From UBA2421 sp002343075 (GTDB lineage: Bacteria > Planctomycetota > Phycisphaerae > Tepidisphaerales > Tepidisphaeraceae), in the NCBI GenBank assembly GCA_937982565.1, contig CALJLN010000038.1, positions 1-64,000 on the forward strand: DNA of 64,000 nucleotides. The letters are read 5' to 3'. The notes beneath the pieces are model-generated. The model was not told the origin of the DNA. It searched no databases and saw nothing but the letters and a program-made list of their open reading frames with translations. This document shows positions 51,575 through 60,942 of this stretch, in pieces. The translations under genes were made by a program, and so were the position numbers. Every line of letters begins with the position of its first letter. Positions within the stretch are counted from its first letter, which is position 1.

Positions 51575-52510
51575 ATGCCATCTTTACGCATCATTTTCGC
51601 AGGTGCCGGTGAGTTTGGCTTACCATCGCTCCGGGCGATAGTCGCATCGGAGCACCAAATCATACAGGTCTACACCCAGCCCGACCGTCCCGCCGGTCGT
51701 GGAATGAAGCTTTCTCCGACGCCGGTCGCGCATTTTGCTCAGTCCGCCCAGTTGCCGCTTGTCCGATCGTCTGACATCAACGCCGAGCAACTACCCGCGG
51801 CCGATTTGTTGGTTGTGATAGCGTTCGGGCAGAAAATATCTGATTTCGTTATCAACCACCCACGGCTCCAAGCAATCAACTTGCATGCGTCAATCTTGCC
51901 GAAGTACCGCGGTGCTGCACCGATCAATGCGGCCATCATTGCGGGTGAATCGGTCGCGGGTAACTCGATCATTCGCCTCGCTCAAAAAATGGATGCTGGT
52001 GCAGTTTTAGGGCAGTCAAGCCTGGAGATCGCACCACTTGAAACTGCCGGAGAGCTGCACGACCGTCTCGCCGAAGATGGTGCCGGGTTGATTAGGCGCG
52101 TAATCGACGAACTTGCCCGCGGCGTGGCCGTTGAGGTGGAACAAGAGCATGCCCAGGCAACGCTCGCGCGGAAACTGTCGCGCAACACCAGCCGGCTCGA
52201 CTTCACATTGCCCGCAGAGCAACTCGGTAGGCAGATCCGAGGCATGTATCCGTGGCCAGGTTGCCGCGTGCGATTGATGGCAAGCGAGAATGAGCTGGGT
52301 CGGATTGTGCTGGTTCGAGCGATTCAAAATGCGGCCGCGCGCGATGCATCCTATAAGCCCGGGGAAATCGACGAGACTGGGCTGGTGTGTTGCGGAACAG
52401 GGCGACTGCAGATTGTAGAACTCCTGCCTGAAGGCAAGAGGCCGATGACCCTCGAAGCGTATAAAAATGGACATTCCTGGCAGGCCGGTATGAGGCTTGA
52501 ATCACTTTGA
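51575..52510 (+). CDS. fmt: Methionyl-tRNA formyltransferase
   Basis: Fmt formylates initiator Met-tRNA using 10-formyl-THF. The 311-residue product has RIIFAGAGEFG at the start, AINLHASILPKYRGAAPINAAI near 107-128 with the conserved H and the SLLPRWRGAAPI-type motif, and the C-terminal domain starting near 205 (SRLDFTLPAEQL). It follows def after 27 bases; the usual pairing couples formylation with deformylation. The length is normal. Confidence 0.95.
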   Translation: MPSLRIIFAGAGEFGLPSLRAIVASEHQIIQVYTQPDRPAGRGMKLSPTPVAHFAQSAQLPLVRSSDINAEQLPAADLLVVIAFGQKISDFVINHPRLQAINLHASILPKYRGAAPINAAIIAGESVAGNSIIRLAQKMDAGAVLGQSSLEIAPLETAGELHDRLAEDGAGLIRRVIDELARGVAVEVEQEHAQATLARKLSRNTSRLDFTLPAEQLGRQIRGMYPWPGCRVRLMASENELGRIVLVRAIQNAAARDASYKPGEIDETGLVCCGTGRLQIVELLPEGKRPMTLEAYKNGHSWQAGMRLESL

Positions 52511-52547
52511 TTCCAGCCCAGCAGCCGGGAAGAGGTAACCTCAGCAT

Positions 52548-53834
52548 ATGGCCGCACGCGACTACGCTCTCTTTCAGCTAGATTTACACAAACTGCCCGG
52601 CTGGCCAGCGCAAGAGTTGCGGCGACCGGTCCCTCAGCCAAAGGACCCTCGGGATTTGGCCTTGGCCGACCGGTTACACATAGGTGTGGTTAAGAACTTA
52701 TTATGGCTACAGCACTTAGCCTCGTACCATAGCAATCGAGACTTGGGCAGCATCGATGGGCTGGTTCAGAAGATTCTGGCGATTGGACTGTATCAACTAC
52801 GATTTCTTGATCGTATTCCTGCCCGTGCCGCGATTGATGAGGCGGTCGAGCAAACCCGCCGCTTTGGCCGCAAGAGCGCTGCAGGGCTAGTGAATGCGGT
52901 GTTACGGAACGCCACGCGTGAGCCCGACCCAGCGGATCAGGAAGTAGACCCTGCCATCCGGCTCTCACACCCCGAAGAGTTGGTAAAGAAGCTCGCCAAG
53001 CTGCTCGATGATCGAGACGAAGCGATCGCATTTTGTCGTCGAGACAACGCTGAGCCTCCGACAATTCTCCAACTTGCCGAAGGTGTCGATGTAAGCTCAG
53101 TTTCAGCCCCCGGGGTTGCATTTTCTCTGCATGAGTCCGGTCACCCTGCGTACGTCGTGGCCGGTGCAAAGCACTCACATTTTGCACTGTGGTCCTCAAA
53201 AAACCTTGCCCACGTGCAAGATCCAACGGCAGCGGCCGTCGCGAGTTTCATGCGGATCGAGCGGGGAATGAGTGTGCTTGACCGATGCGCCGGCGTGGGT
53301 ACAAAAACGCTGCAAATCAGTCGCTTGGTGGGACCCGGTGGCAAGGTGTTTGCAATGGACCCCAACCCCGACCGCTGCGCGCTGTTGAGAAGTGCATTGA
53401 TCAGTCGGAACGTGAACAACGTCGGAGTTGTCGAAGCCGAGTGGGTGAAAGAAGCAAGCCATGTGCTTCCGGCACGCTTTGACCGCGTTTTGATCGATGC
53501 GCCATGCAGCAATAGCGGAGTGCTACCTCGCCGCGCCGAAGCCCGCTTTCGGCAGGATAAGGCCACGCTCAAGTCGTTGATTGAACTGCAACGGAAGGTA
53601 TTGTTCGACACATTCGATAGCGTTGCTGCAGGAGGGCTGTTGATTTACAGCACTTGTTCAATCTGGCCGGAAGAGAACGAGATCCTGCTTGAAAGAGTGT
53701 TCACGGAACGACGCGATTTCTCTGTTCTGTCCAGTGTCACAACTTTTCCAGCGGGTGACGCGTCGACCCCGACGGCGTACCACGACGGCGGATTTGTGGC
53801 AGTGATGCAGCGATTTGCTGCCCGGCGTTCTTAG
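52548..53834 (+). CDS. rsmB: 16S rRNA (cytosine967-C5)-methyltransferase RsmB-like
   Basis: The 428-residue product has an N-terminal NusB-like domain (about 1-135) and a C-terminal SAM-methyltransferase domain with DRCAGVGTKTLQISRLVG, motif IV DAPCSNSGVLPRR and motif VI LIYSTCSIWPEEN; the last Cys is the nucleophile. That arrangement is RsmB/Sun. The SD is GAGGTAACC, about 8 bases before the ATG. It lies 37 bases downstream of fmt, the order def-fmt-rsmB found in many bacteria. Confidence 0.93.
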   Translation: MAARDYALFQLDLHKLPGWPAQELRRPVPQPKDPRDLALADRLHIGVVKNLLWLQHLASYHSNRDLGSIDGLVQKILAIGLYQLRFLDRIPARAAIDEAVEQTRRFGRKSAAGLVNAVLRNATREPDPADQEVDPAIRLSHPEELVKKLAKLLDDRDEAIAFCRRDNAEPPTILQLAEGVDVSSVSAPGVAFSLHESGHPAYVVAGAKHSHFALWSSKNLAHVQDPTAAAVASFMRIERGMSVLDRCAGVGTKTLQISRLVGPGGKVFAMDPNPDRCALLRSALISRNVNNVGVVEAEWVKEASHVLPARFDRVLIDAPCSNSGVLPRRAEARFRQDKATLKSLIELQRKVLFDTFDSVAAGGLLIYSTCSIWPEENEILLERVFTERRDFSVLSSVTTFPAGDASTPTAYHDGGFVAVMQRFAARRS

Positions 53835-53884
53835 GCGGGCTTGATTTTGCATCCTTCTTCGAGTTTTGCCGATATTGCTTGAGC

Positions 53885-54025
53885 ATGAATTGGCTTTTGC
53901 TTGCCGGGTGCGCTTTGATAGGCTGGGTCGCCCTCTGCGTCGTCAGCGGGGAGCGCGCTCGGCGCGTACAGGCGAAGGAAGTTGAGCGAATGGCAATCGA
54001 TCAGCTTGGTCACGATCCGTCGTAG
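53885..54025 (+). CDS. Possible 46-residue single-span membrane protein
   Basis: In the 337-base gap after rsmB a short frame encodes MNWLLLAGCALIGWVALCVV followed by a basic stretch and a helical tail ending DPS. One hydrophobic segment (about 3-20) with positive residues after it fits a small membrane protein with a cytoplasmic tail. There is no clear Shine-Dalgarno or promoter and no homologue I recognise, so it could be chance. The rest of the gap shows nothing else I can name. Confidence 0.3.
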   Translation: MNWLLLAGCALIGWVALCVVSGERARRVQAKEVERMAIDQLGHDPS

Positions 54026-54171
54026 GCACGAATTGCGGATAACTTCCCCTAACCGCCTGTCATTTCCGAAGTTCTGTTGCGCCCGAGCGGTGGACTTGGC
54101 ATAGAATATGCTGTGGCGTAACCGAGGAAGTTCAACTCGGTCGTCCATAACTCTTTTGCTGAGGTGACGCC

Positions 54172-55152
54172 GTGGATCAACCGCGCTCAGTATCGTTCAC
54201 GCCAGTATTCTTTCTGGTTCTCGTGCTCGCGCTCATCATCACAGCGGCGGGTGTATATCTGGCAACGCGTGGGCAGGGGTGGGTACTCCTCGCAACCGGA
54301 GCCGGTTGTACGGTAGTGACCTTGCTCGCATGGTCGCTGGCAGGGACGATCGCGGCCTCGCGCGGCCAAACTTCCACGGAGTTAAATACCCAGATTGGCC
54401 CGATCGCCGAACGGATGGAACAATTTTCTGTCATGCTGAATCTGATCAGCGAACAACAGTTGCTTTCAGATCGTGGCAAGTCGATCGCCTACCGTAACAA
54501 AGATCGTGATGCGCTCCGCTTTGCAATCCAGGAAGAGATTGCCCGCACTGATTACGAAGCCGCGTGGCGGTTGGCCGATGAGATGGAAAATAGCTTCGGC
54601 AACAGGCAGGAAGCCGAGCACTTCCGCCAGGTGATTGAAGACAAACGCAGCGAGAATCTGCGGCGTCACATTGCTGATGGTGTGACGCAGATTGATAAGC
54701 TAGCCCGCGCTGAGCGTTGGGCGGCGGCGCATCGCGAGGCAGAGTTGCTGCTGAAGCGCTACGGCGATCATGAGCAGGTCCGCAATCTCAAGGCGGATAT
54801 TGACAACCGACGGCAGCAGCATAAGACGCAACTTACAGATAGCTTCAACGATGCGGTAAGCCGCAGAGATGTCGACGCCGCGATCGAATTGCTCAAGAGG
54901 CTCGATCCATATCTATCCAAGACCGAAGCCGAATCGCTGCAGGAGACTGCACGTGCAATACTCAAGACGAAGCTGGAGCAGTTACGTGGCCAGTTTGCCG
55001 GAGCAGTGCATGAAGGGAACTGGCACGAGGCACTGAGAATTGGCGATGCGGTCATTCGAGATTTCCCGAATACCCAGATGGCAAAGGAAGTACGGGAGCA
55101 TATGGACACGCTCCGCCAACGGGCCGGCGAGCCGGTAGGCGCGGTCACCTAA
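54172..55152 (+). CDS. Two-span membrane protein with a helical cytoplasmic region
   Basis: The 326-residue product has two N-terminal hydrophobic segments (about 11-31 and 35-58), then a long helical, charged part with TPR-like repeats near 120-160 and 180-310. It has the look of a membrane-tethered TPR protein. The start is GTG 54172, with GAGGTGACGCC before it. The FAD oxidoreductase gene starts two bases after its stop, suggesting co-expression. I do not recognise the family, and no enzymatic motif is present. Confidence 0.72.
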   Translation: MDQPRSVSFTPVFFLVLVLALIITAAGVYLATRGQGWVLLATGAGCTVVTLLAWSLAGTIAASRGQTSTELNTQIGPIAERMEQFSVMLNLISEQQLLSDRGKSIAYRNKDRDALRFAIQEEIARTDYEAAWRLADEMENSFGNRQEAEHFRQVIEDKRSENLRRHIADGVTQIDKLARAERWAAAHREAELLLKRYGDHEQVRNLKADIDNRRQQHKTQLTDSFNDAVSRRDVDAAIELLKRLDPYLSKTEAESLQETARAILKTKLEQLRGQFAGAVHEGNWHEALRIGDAVIRDFPNTQMAKEVREHMDTLRQRAGEPVGAVT

Positions 55153-55153
55153 G

Positions 55154-56332
55154 ATGCGGAAGCAGAAGCCGGATCGCGGCGTTTCACACGCATTGTTGCA
55201 CCCCAGTGATAATCTGCCGGAGCATATCCCCGAGAAGATTGTCATCGTAGGAGCGGGTCCGGCGGGCTGCGTCGCAGCTATCATGCTGGGCCGAGAGGGC
55301 TTTGATGTCACGCTCGTGGAACAGCACCGCTTCCCGCGCGATAAAGTCTGCGGAGAGTGCCTGAGCACATTGGGCCTATCTGTACTTGAGTCGCTTGGAT
55401 TGCGAGAAAAACTTCGGTCGCGGTGTAATCCAGTGCCGCTTCTTCGGACCGTGTGCATCACAGCAGATGGATCACGGCTGGAACTCAAATTGCCCGCCGC
55501 GATGTGGGGTATTTCTCGGACCGCGCTAGATTCTGCTTTGCTGAGCCTTGCCGCCGGGAGCTGCCGTATTTTGCAGCCTGCCCGTGCAGAACGTCTCAGT
55601 CATGGCGATAATCTGGTGTTCTTATCCGTCCGCGACTTGGCCTCGAATTCGATCACAGTCATTCGGGCCGACTGGGTATTGATCGCCGACGGAAAGGGTG
55701 CGCTTGGCAACTCCAAGCCGGTTCCCACGCGAGACTTGGGAGTCAAATCACACTGGAGAGGCCTCGACGCCCCACGCGATGCGATCGAACTGTTCGGCGT
55801 CGACGGCCACTACGGTGGGATCGCCCCGGTTGACGATCAGCAGTTCAACATTTCCTTCAGCGTTCCGGCGATAAAAGTTCAGGCATTTGCGGGGGACCTT
55901 GATGGACTGTTTCGTTCATTCGCCCGCCAGAACAGAGAGCTTCATCGCCAACTTGGTGGCGCAACGCGTTGCAGCGTCTGGCTAGCGGCGCCGCTGCCCC
56001 GCTTCGGTGTGGCGGATCACTGGCCACGGGGGGTCATCCCGCTCGGGAACGCGGCAGCGGCGCTGGAGCCGATCGGCGGCGAGGGAATGGGGCTGGCGAT
56101 GCAGTCGGCGGTGACCGTGGCGACGGAACTGATTTCCGCCCGTAACAGCAGTCGCGCGGTGAACCTACCTGGGATGCGCAACCAATTTCGTCGAGTGTGG
56201 ACGCCCCGCCGGGCCGCTTGCCGCCTCGCGGCGGCAGTTTTCTCGCGGCCGGCCCTTGCGTCACCGGCTATCGAGTTGTTCAACTGCGCTCCCTCCCTCG
56301 GTGCCGGACTGATGCGACTCGTTGGCAAATGA
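55154..56332 (+). CDS. FAD-dependent oxidoreductase (geranylgeranyl reductase/halogenase-like)
   Basis: The 392-residue product has the dinucleotide-binding motif IVIVGAGPAGCVAA near 29-42, RFPRDKVCGECLS near 59-71 (the flavin-associated Cys segment common to geranylgeranyl-reductase-like proteins) and VIPLGNAAAALEPIGGEGMGLAMQSA near 300, the GD-like motif (with N replacing D). It is likely an inner-face cytoplasmic oxidoreductase. The substrate, perhaps a polyprenyl or aromatic compound, is unknown. Its 3' end holds the -35 box of the following DinB-family gene. Confidence 0.82.
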   Translation: MRKQKPDRGVSHALLHPSDNLPEHIPEKIVIVGAGPAGCVAAIMLGREGFDVTLVEQHRFPRDKVCGECLSTLGLSVLESLGLREKLRSRCNPVPLLRTVCITADGSRLELKLPAAMWGISRTALDSALLSLAAGSCRILQPARAERLSHGDNLVFLSVRDLASNSITVIRADWVLIADGKGALGNSKPVPTRDLGVKSHWRGLDAPRDAIELFGVDGHYGGIAPVDDQQFNISFSVPAIKVQAFAGDLDGLFRSFARQNRELHRQLGGATRCSVWLAAPLPRFGVADHWPRGVIPLGNAAAALEPIGGEGMGLAMQSAVTVATELISARNSSRAVNLPGMRNQFRRVWTPRRAACRLAAAVFSRPALASPAIELFNCAPSLGAGLMRLVGK

Positions 56333-56349
56333 CCCTCTGCCGGTACGAT
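56322..56349 (+). promoter_or_regulatory. Promoter of the DinB-family gene, predicts a leaderless mRNA
   Basis: TTGGCA (56322-56327), a 16-base spacer and TACGAT (56344-56349) end eight bases before the ATG at 56358. The -35 lies in the 3' end of the upstream gene. The -10 and the following bases TACGATTGG are the same as in the ilvD promoter. Confidence 0.6.
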
Positions 56350-56357
56350 TGGGCCTT

Positions 56358-56855
56358 ATGAACGATACGGCTGCCATCCAATCGCTCCTTCAATACTCCG
56401 ACAATATGAACCGGCTGGTCTTCGGGGCGGCGGCAAAACTTGCGGAGACGAAGTGGGGTCAGCCAATCGACATCGGCCTCGGCTCGCTCGGCAGAATTCT
56501 GCTGCATATCTATCACGGCGAACTTGTTTGGCTCGCGAGATGGGAAGGGAAGAGTGAAACTGCATGGCCGCCGGAAGATAGCCCTGAGCATCCGGGCAAG
56601 GTTTTGACGATGCTTGAGCAACTCTGGCCGCGCCGCGACGCGTTCATCCGCTCAATCATGCCGGCCGACCTTGGTATCATGCAAACCTATCGCGATTCGC
56701 GGGGAAGCCTGTTCAAGGCAATGCTGCGCGACCTGATCCTGCAGGGTGTGATTCATTCAACGCACCATCGCGCGCAAGCCGTCAACGCAATCAAGCGGCT
56801 CGGCGGGGAGGCGTTGGAAATGGACTATATGGCCAGCGTGCGGCAGCCGGCGTAG
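56358..56855 (+). CDS. DinB-family protein (putative metal-dependent)
   Basis: The 165-residue product shows a four-helix DinB-like pattern with H53, H133 and H137 as candidate metal ligands (LLHIYHGELVW and VIHSTHHRAQA). Such proteins include thiol-dependent transferases and stress-related proteins, but the reaction here is unknown. The ATG at 56358 is preferred because the promoter at 56322-56349 ends just before it; the TTG at 56322 is part of the -35 box. It follows the FAD gene with the promoter overlapping its end. Confidence 0.82.
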   Translation: MNDTAAIQSLLQYSDNMNRLVFGAAAKLAETKWGQPIDIGLGSLGRILLHIYHGELVWLARWEGKSETAWPPEDSPEHPGKVLTMLEQLWPRRDAFIRSIMPADLGIMQTYRDSRGSLFKAMLRDLILQGVIHSTHHRAQAVNAIKRLGGEALEMDYMASVRQPA

Positions 56856-56896
56856 TAGCTTTAAGCAAAGCGAGAGATTCAAGGAGGTCCAAAAAG

Positions 56897-57469
56897 ATGC
56901 CTGTGAGTGAGCCGATCATCCGAGCCTTTTGCAACAACATTGAGTATCCCTTGGTGGCATCGACCAAGCACACTGGGTGCTTTTTCGGTGGGCCGATCGA
57001 ATGGAAAGTGAAGGGGATACCGAAGTCATCCACCAAGCTACACCAAATCGCTCGCCTCCACTGTTCGCAGTTAGATATCCTAGGATGCATCAATGATTTT
57101 CCGCTCGTTTATGGAATGAGATTCTCTGGTTGCCAGATCGCGTATCGATTCACGTCGCGCGAGATAACCATCGATAGCATTTCACCGCGAGTTGCCTCGA
57201 AAGACTGGCCTTATGAAGACTACCCCGCACTCTTGCCGTTTGTGCCGCTTCGGGTTGCCAAGAAGCAAAAGATGAACTGGAAACGATTTTCTGATCGATT
57301 TTGGAATCTGCCGGAACGACAACCAGCCGAACTGGTCGTGGTCGTCCCGCCGCCCGCGACCGCCGGCGTATCAGTTTGGGGTTCCTCAGGCGACGCAGAA
57401 GAAGTTTCAATTGTCTTCGAATGTGATCTGAGCAGCCAGAAAGTGAAGGCGTACAACGTCTGCAGTTAA
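56897..57469 (+). CDS. Orphan protein of unknown function
   Basis: The 190-residue product matches no family I know. It begins MPVSEPIIRAFCNNIEYPL, has no signal peptide, and holds scattered aromatic residues, a central cysteine-containing segment, and a Pro/Val-rich stretch (LVVVVPPPATAGVSVWG). A very good AAGGAGG lies about ten bases before the ATG, a rare strength in this window. It converges with mfd and its last four bases overlap that gene end. Composition and the strong Shine-Dalgarno hint that it was acquired or is highly expressed; this is inference. Confidence 0.65.
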   Translation: MPVSEPIIRAFCNNIEYPLVASTKHTGCFFGGPIEWKVKGIPKSSTKLHQIARLHCSQLDILGCINDFPLVYGMRFSGCQIAYRFTSREITIDSISPRVASKDWPYEDYPALLPFVPLRVAKKQKMNWKRFSDRFWNLPERQPAELVVVVPPPATAGVSVWGSSGDAEEVSIVFECDLSSQKVKAYNVCS

Positions 57470-60400
57470 CGGCCTTTGGTAAGCCCAATGGGTGCCGGTA
57501 ACGGTACCGGATTTGGGATGCTAATCGTATCCGTTTGAGTTGCCTTGAGTTCCTTTTCATACGCCGCGCGCAGCAAGTTGCGCAGTACGAACAGGCACAC
57601 TTCCGGGTCGAGGTAGGTGGCGGGCATTCGTAGATAGATCGTCTTATCGTCGAGCACCGTCAGCCGGCCGGGCGCGCCCGTGAGCGCGACCTGGCAGCGC
57701 GCGGCGTCGCGGACGGTGAGCACGACGTCGGGGTCCTTGCGGATAATGCTCTCGATGCCATAGTTCCCGGACAGAATGCGCATCTCGGTCAGTGCCAGAA
57801 ACACCAACATCTGACGCGGCGGTTCGCCGAAGGCATCGGTGCAATCCTGGGTCAGCTCGGTCAGCATTTCGATGCTGCTGCAGCGGGTGATGCGCCGATA
57901 CACGTCCAGCCGCTGGCGATCGGCCTGGATGTAAGCCTTGGGGATGAAAGCGGTTATGCCGATTTCGACGTGCGCTTCCGGGGTGGTGGGTTTCGGCTCA
58001 TTCTTGAGCTGTCGCACGGCTTCCTCAAGCAACTGGCAGTACATCTCGTAACCGACCGTCGCAATGTGACCCGATTGCTCTGGCCCCAGGATGTTTCCCG
58101 CGCCGCGGAGCTCCAGGTCGCGCATCGCAATTTTGAAGCCGGCCCCGAGATGCGAATACTCCTCAATTGCCTTCAATCGCTTGGAAGCGACAGGTGTCAC
58201 AGGTCGATCTGCCGGCAGCAGCAGATAGCAATAGGCACGATGCTTGTATCGCCCTACCCGCCCGCGCAACTGATGCAGTTCGCTCAACCCGAATCGATCG
58301 GCGTTGTTGATGATGATGGTGTTGGCGTTCGGAATATCGAGCCCGCTTTCAATGATCGTCGTGCAGACGAGAATGTCGGCCTCGTGGCGGATGAACTTCA
58401 TCATCACGTCTTCCAGTTCGCCTTCACCCATCTGCCCGTGGCCGATGAGAATCCGCGCGTCCGGAACCAACTGCTGCACTTCATCCGCCATTTCAATGAT
58501 GTTGTTGACGCGGTTGTGGACAAAATAGACCTGCCCCTCCCGCTGGAGTTCGCGAAGCAGCGCCAGCTTGACGCGGTTGCGGTCAAATGACATCACTTCC
58601 GTGACAATACTGCGGCGATCCTGTGGCGCGGTTGTCAGGCTGCTGATGTCGCGAATCCCGAGCATGCTCATGTGCAGGGTGCGCGGGATTGGGGTTGCAG
58701 ACATGGTCAGCACGTCCACTGTCGAGCGCAACTTCTTCAGCCGTTCCTTATGCGTCACACCGAATCGTTGTTCCTCGTCAACAATCACAAGGCCGAGGTC
58801 TTTGAAATTCACATCTTTGCTGAGAATTCGATGTGTTCCAATGAGAATATCGACCTCCCCCGCCGCTGCAAACTTTACGGTGTCCTTCTGTTCCTTACTC
58901 GATTTGAAGCGGCTGATTGACTCAATGCGAAACGGGTAGCTCGCCATCCTCTCGCGAAACGATCGATAATGCTGCTCAGCCAGCACCGTTGTGGGTACGA
59001 GCACGGCAACCTGCTTGCCATACTCCACCGCTTTGAATGCTGCCCGCATGGCTAGTTCTGTCTTGCCATAGCCGACGTCGCCGCAAAGCAGCCGATCCAT
59101 CGGGCGGGTTTTCTGCATGTCTTTCTTAATCTCGTCGGCACTGGTGACCTGATCTTGCGTGGGGGTGTAAGGAAACTCGGCCTCAAATTCGTGCTGCCAC
59201 ATTGTGTCGGGTGGATAAGGTGTTCCCAACTCGGCGTTACGCGCCGCCTGCACCTCAATCAACTCGGCCGCCATGTCCATGACAGCTTCGCTGACCTTGT
59301 CCTTCTGCTTCTTCCATGAGTCACTTCCCAGCCGCGAGAGCTGCGGGCTTCCGTGAAACCCGCCGACATACTTCTGGATCAGGTTTACCCGCCCCGCCGG
59401 CACGTGCAGGCTGGCGTTGTCAGCGAAGCGCAGGGTCAGGTACTCTTCGTTCTTACCATCTTTGCTAATCGTCTGGATTCCGGTGAACTTCGCGATGCCG
59501 TGTGCGACATGCACGACGTAATCGCCCACCTGCAGATCAACAAATGAATCGACAGGCCGGCCGGCAATCACCCGCTTCACCCGGCGTCGCTGCTCGTAGC
59601 GATGAAAAAGCTCGTGGTGCCCCACAAAAGCCAGGGGCCTCGCGGGTGCGGCTGCGGGTTCCGAATGATCATCATTGAACACGAATCCGCGATGCAAGTA
59701 GCCCGTTTCAAGGGAGAGTGCATGTCGCAAACCCGGCGCATCCTGGTCAAGCAGTTCAGTGAACCTCTGCTTTTCCCCTTCATTTTCGCAGAAGACGGTG
59801 ACATCGTGCGTGGTGGCTAGCTCGGTAAGTTCAAAGATCGCCTTCTTTGCTTCTGTTTCAAAGCGCTGCAATGAAGACACTGGAAGCCTGAGACGGGGGA
59901 TTTCGGCTTTTCCCACAAGCGAATGAACCGCCGCCGCAGACTGATCGAACTGGCTCAATTCGAGGCGCGTAAAACTGGACGCGTTACGCAGGATCGCCGC
60001 GAGAGGGTAGATGCCGCGGTCGTCCGGCAAGCGGTCCTGGTAACTCTTGGCTTGCTCGGCAATCTCAAGCGGAGCCCACAATATGACAATGGTTCCGGGA
60101 CGGAGATAGCTGAAAAGGTGAGTGCCGCTATTTAAGTCGGGGAGTCGGCCCTTCAGATCCATGATGCGCACTTGCTGAAGCGGGCTCTTTGAGCCGAGTG
60201 AATCCAGATCGAATCGCTTAATGCTCTCTACCTGATCGCCAAAGAAATCGATGCGAACCGTCAGTCCGACCTGCTTCTCGTCACCGTTGTCGAGTTGTGG
60301 GTCGTCGATATCCCCAGGAATGTAGACGTCAACAATTCCCCCACGCACGGCAAAGTCGCCGGGGACTTCAACCTGATCAAGCCGGTTGTAGCCGTGTTCA

Positions 60401-60894
60401 CTCAGCCACACGATGAGCTTTTCGGGCTCGAGCATGTCACCGACACCGACTGTACGCACCAAGTGTTTCAGGTCATCTTTCGACGGAACGGATTGCATGA
60501 GTGCCTGAATTGGGGCAATGATTGTCTCGACTGTCGCACTCCCACGGGACAGTTGCGTGATGAGCCGCAAGCGATTCGAAGCTTGTTCCTCACTCACCTG
60601 TCCCAGCCCGCCGCCGAGTTCTAGGGCGGGGAGGACCTCAGGACGCTGCTGGCCGAAGAGTGCGATGTCGTCGGCAAGATCATCCGCCTCATCAAGGTGG
60701 CCGCACACCACGAGCACGGGGCGGTCTGTCTCGCGTCGCAGCACGGCAATGACGGCGGCAGTGCTGCTGCCCCACATGCCTGAGACGCTCGCAGCGTCAC
60801 TTTTTTCCAGCAAGCGCGCAAGGTCTAGCAGAGCCGGCGCAGCCAGAAGCCGCCCGATGCGTTCGGGAAGGGTCGAGATCATCGACTGAATCAT
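57466..60894 (-). CDS. mfd: Transcription-repair coupling factor Mfd
   Basis: Mfd pushes stalled RNA polymerase off damaged DNA and recruits UvrA. The 1142-residue product has a UvrB-like N-terminal region. The RNA-polymerase-binding segment follows near 455-520 (DYVVHVAHGIAKFTG). The RecG-like helicase core starts at G605-DVGYGKT612 and contains VIVDEEQRFGV and TMSATPIPRTLHMSM. The C-terminal TRCF domain follows near 985. All are in the expected order, and the length is typical. It lies 48 bases downstream of the prepilin-like gene. No Shine-Dalgarno is visible before the ATG. Confidence 0.96.
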   Translation of the reverse strand: MIQSMISTLPERIGRLLAAPALLDLARLLEKSDAASVSGMWGSSTAAVIAVLRRETDRPVLVVCGHLDEADDLADDIALFGQQRPEVLPALELGGGLGQVSEEQASNRLRLITQLSRGSATVETIIAPIQALMQSVPSKDDLKHLVRTVGVGDMLEPEKLIVWLSEHGYNRLDQVEVPGDFAVRGGIVDVYIPGDIDDPQLDNGDEKQVGLTVRIDFFGDQVESIKRFDLDSLGSKSPLQQVRIMDLKGRLPDLNSGTHLFSYLRPGTIVILWAPLEIAEQAKSYQDRLPDDRGIYPLAAILRNASSFTRLELSQFDQSAAAVHSLVGKAEIPRLRLPVSSLQRFETEAKKAIFELTELATTHDVTVFCENEGEKQRFTELLDQDAPGLRHALSLETGYLHRGFVFNDDHSEPAAAPARPLAFVGHHELFHRYEQRRRVKRVIAGRPVDSFVDLQVGDYVVHVAHGIAKFTGIQTISKDGKNEEYLTLRFADNASLHVPAGRVNLIQKYVGGFHGSPQLSRLGSDSWKKQKDKVSEAVMDMAAELIEVQAARNAELGTPYPPDTMWQHEFEAEFPYTPTQDQVTSADEIKKDMQKTRPMDRLLCGDVGYGKTELAMRAAFKAVEYGKQVAVLVPTTVLAEQHYRSFRERMASYPFRIESISRFKSSKEQKDTVKFAAAGEVDILIGTHRILSKDVNFKDLGLVIVDEEQRFGVTHKERLKKLRSTVDVLTMSATPIPRTLHMSMLGIRDISSLTTAPQDRRSIVTEVMSFDRNRVKLALLRELQREGQVYFVHNRVNNIIEMADEVQQLVPDARILIGHGQMGEGELEDVMMKFIRHEADILVCTTIIESGLDIPNANTIIINNADRFGLSELHQLRGRVGRYKHRAYCYLLLPADRPVTPVASKRLKAIEEYSHLGAGFKIAMRDLELRGAGNILGPEQSGHIATVGYEMYCQLLEEAVRQLKNEPKPTTPEAHVEIGITAFIPKAYIQADRQRLDVYRRITRCSSIEMLTELTQDCTDAFGEPPRQMLVFLALTEMRILSGNYGIESIIRKDPDVVLTVRDAARCQVALTGAPGRLTVLDDKTIYLRMPATYLDPEVCLFVLRNLLRAAYEKELKATQTDTISIPNPVPLPAPIGLTKGR

Positions 60895-60942
60895 AGGCGC
60901 GCCGCCGCGGGTGTAAACCCGACCGGCCGCAAGCCCGGGCCG

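Noticed and set aside
53831..54148. Minus-strand 105-codon frame in the gap after rsmB
   Set aside because: No Shine-Dalgarno, no domain and no clear composition bias; the short plus-strand membrane frame is the better candidate but is itself weak.
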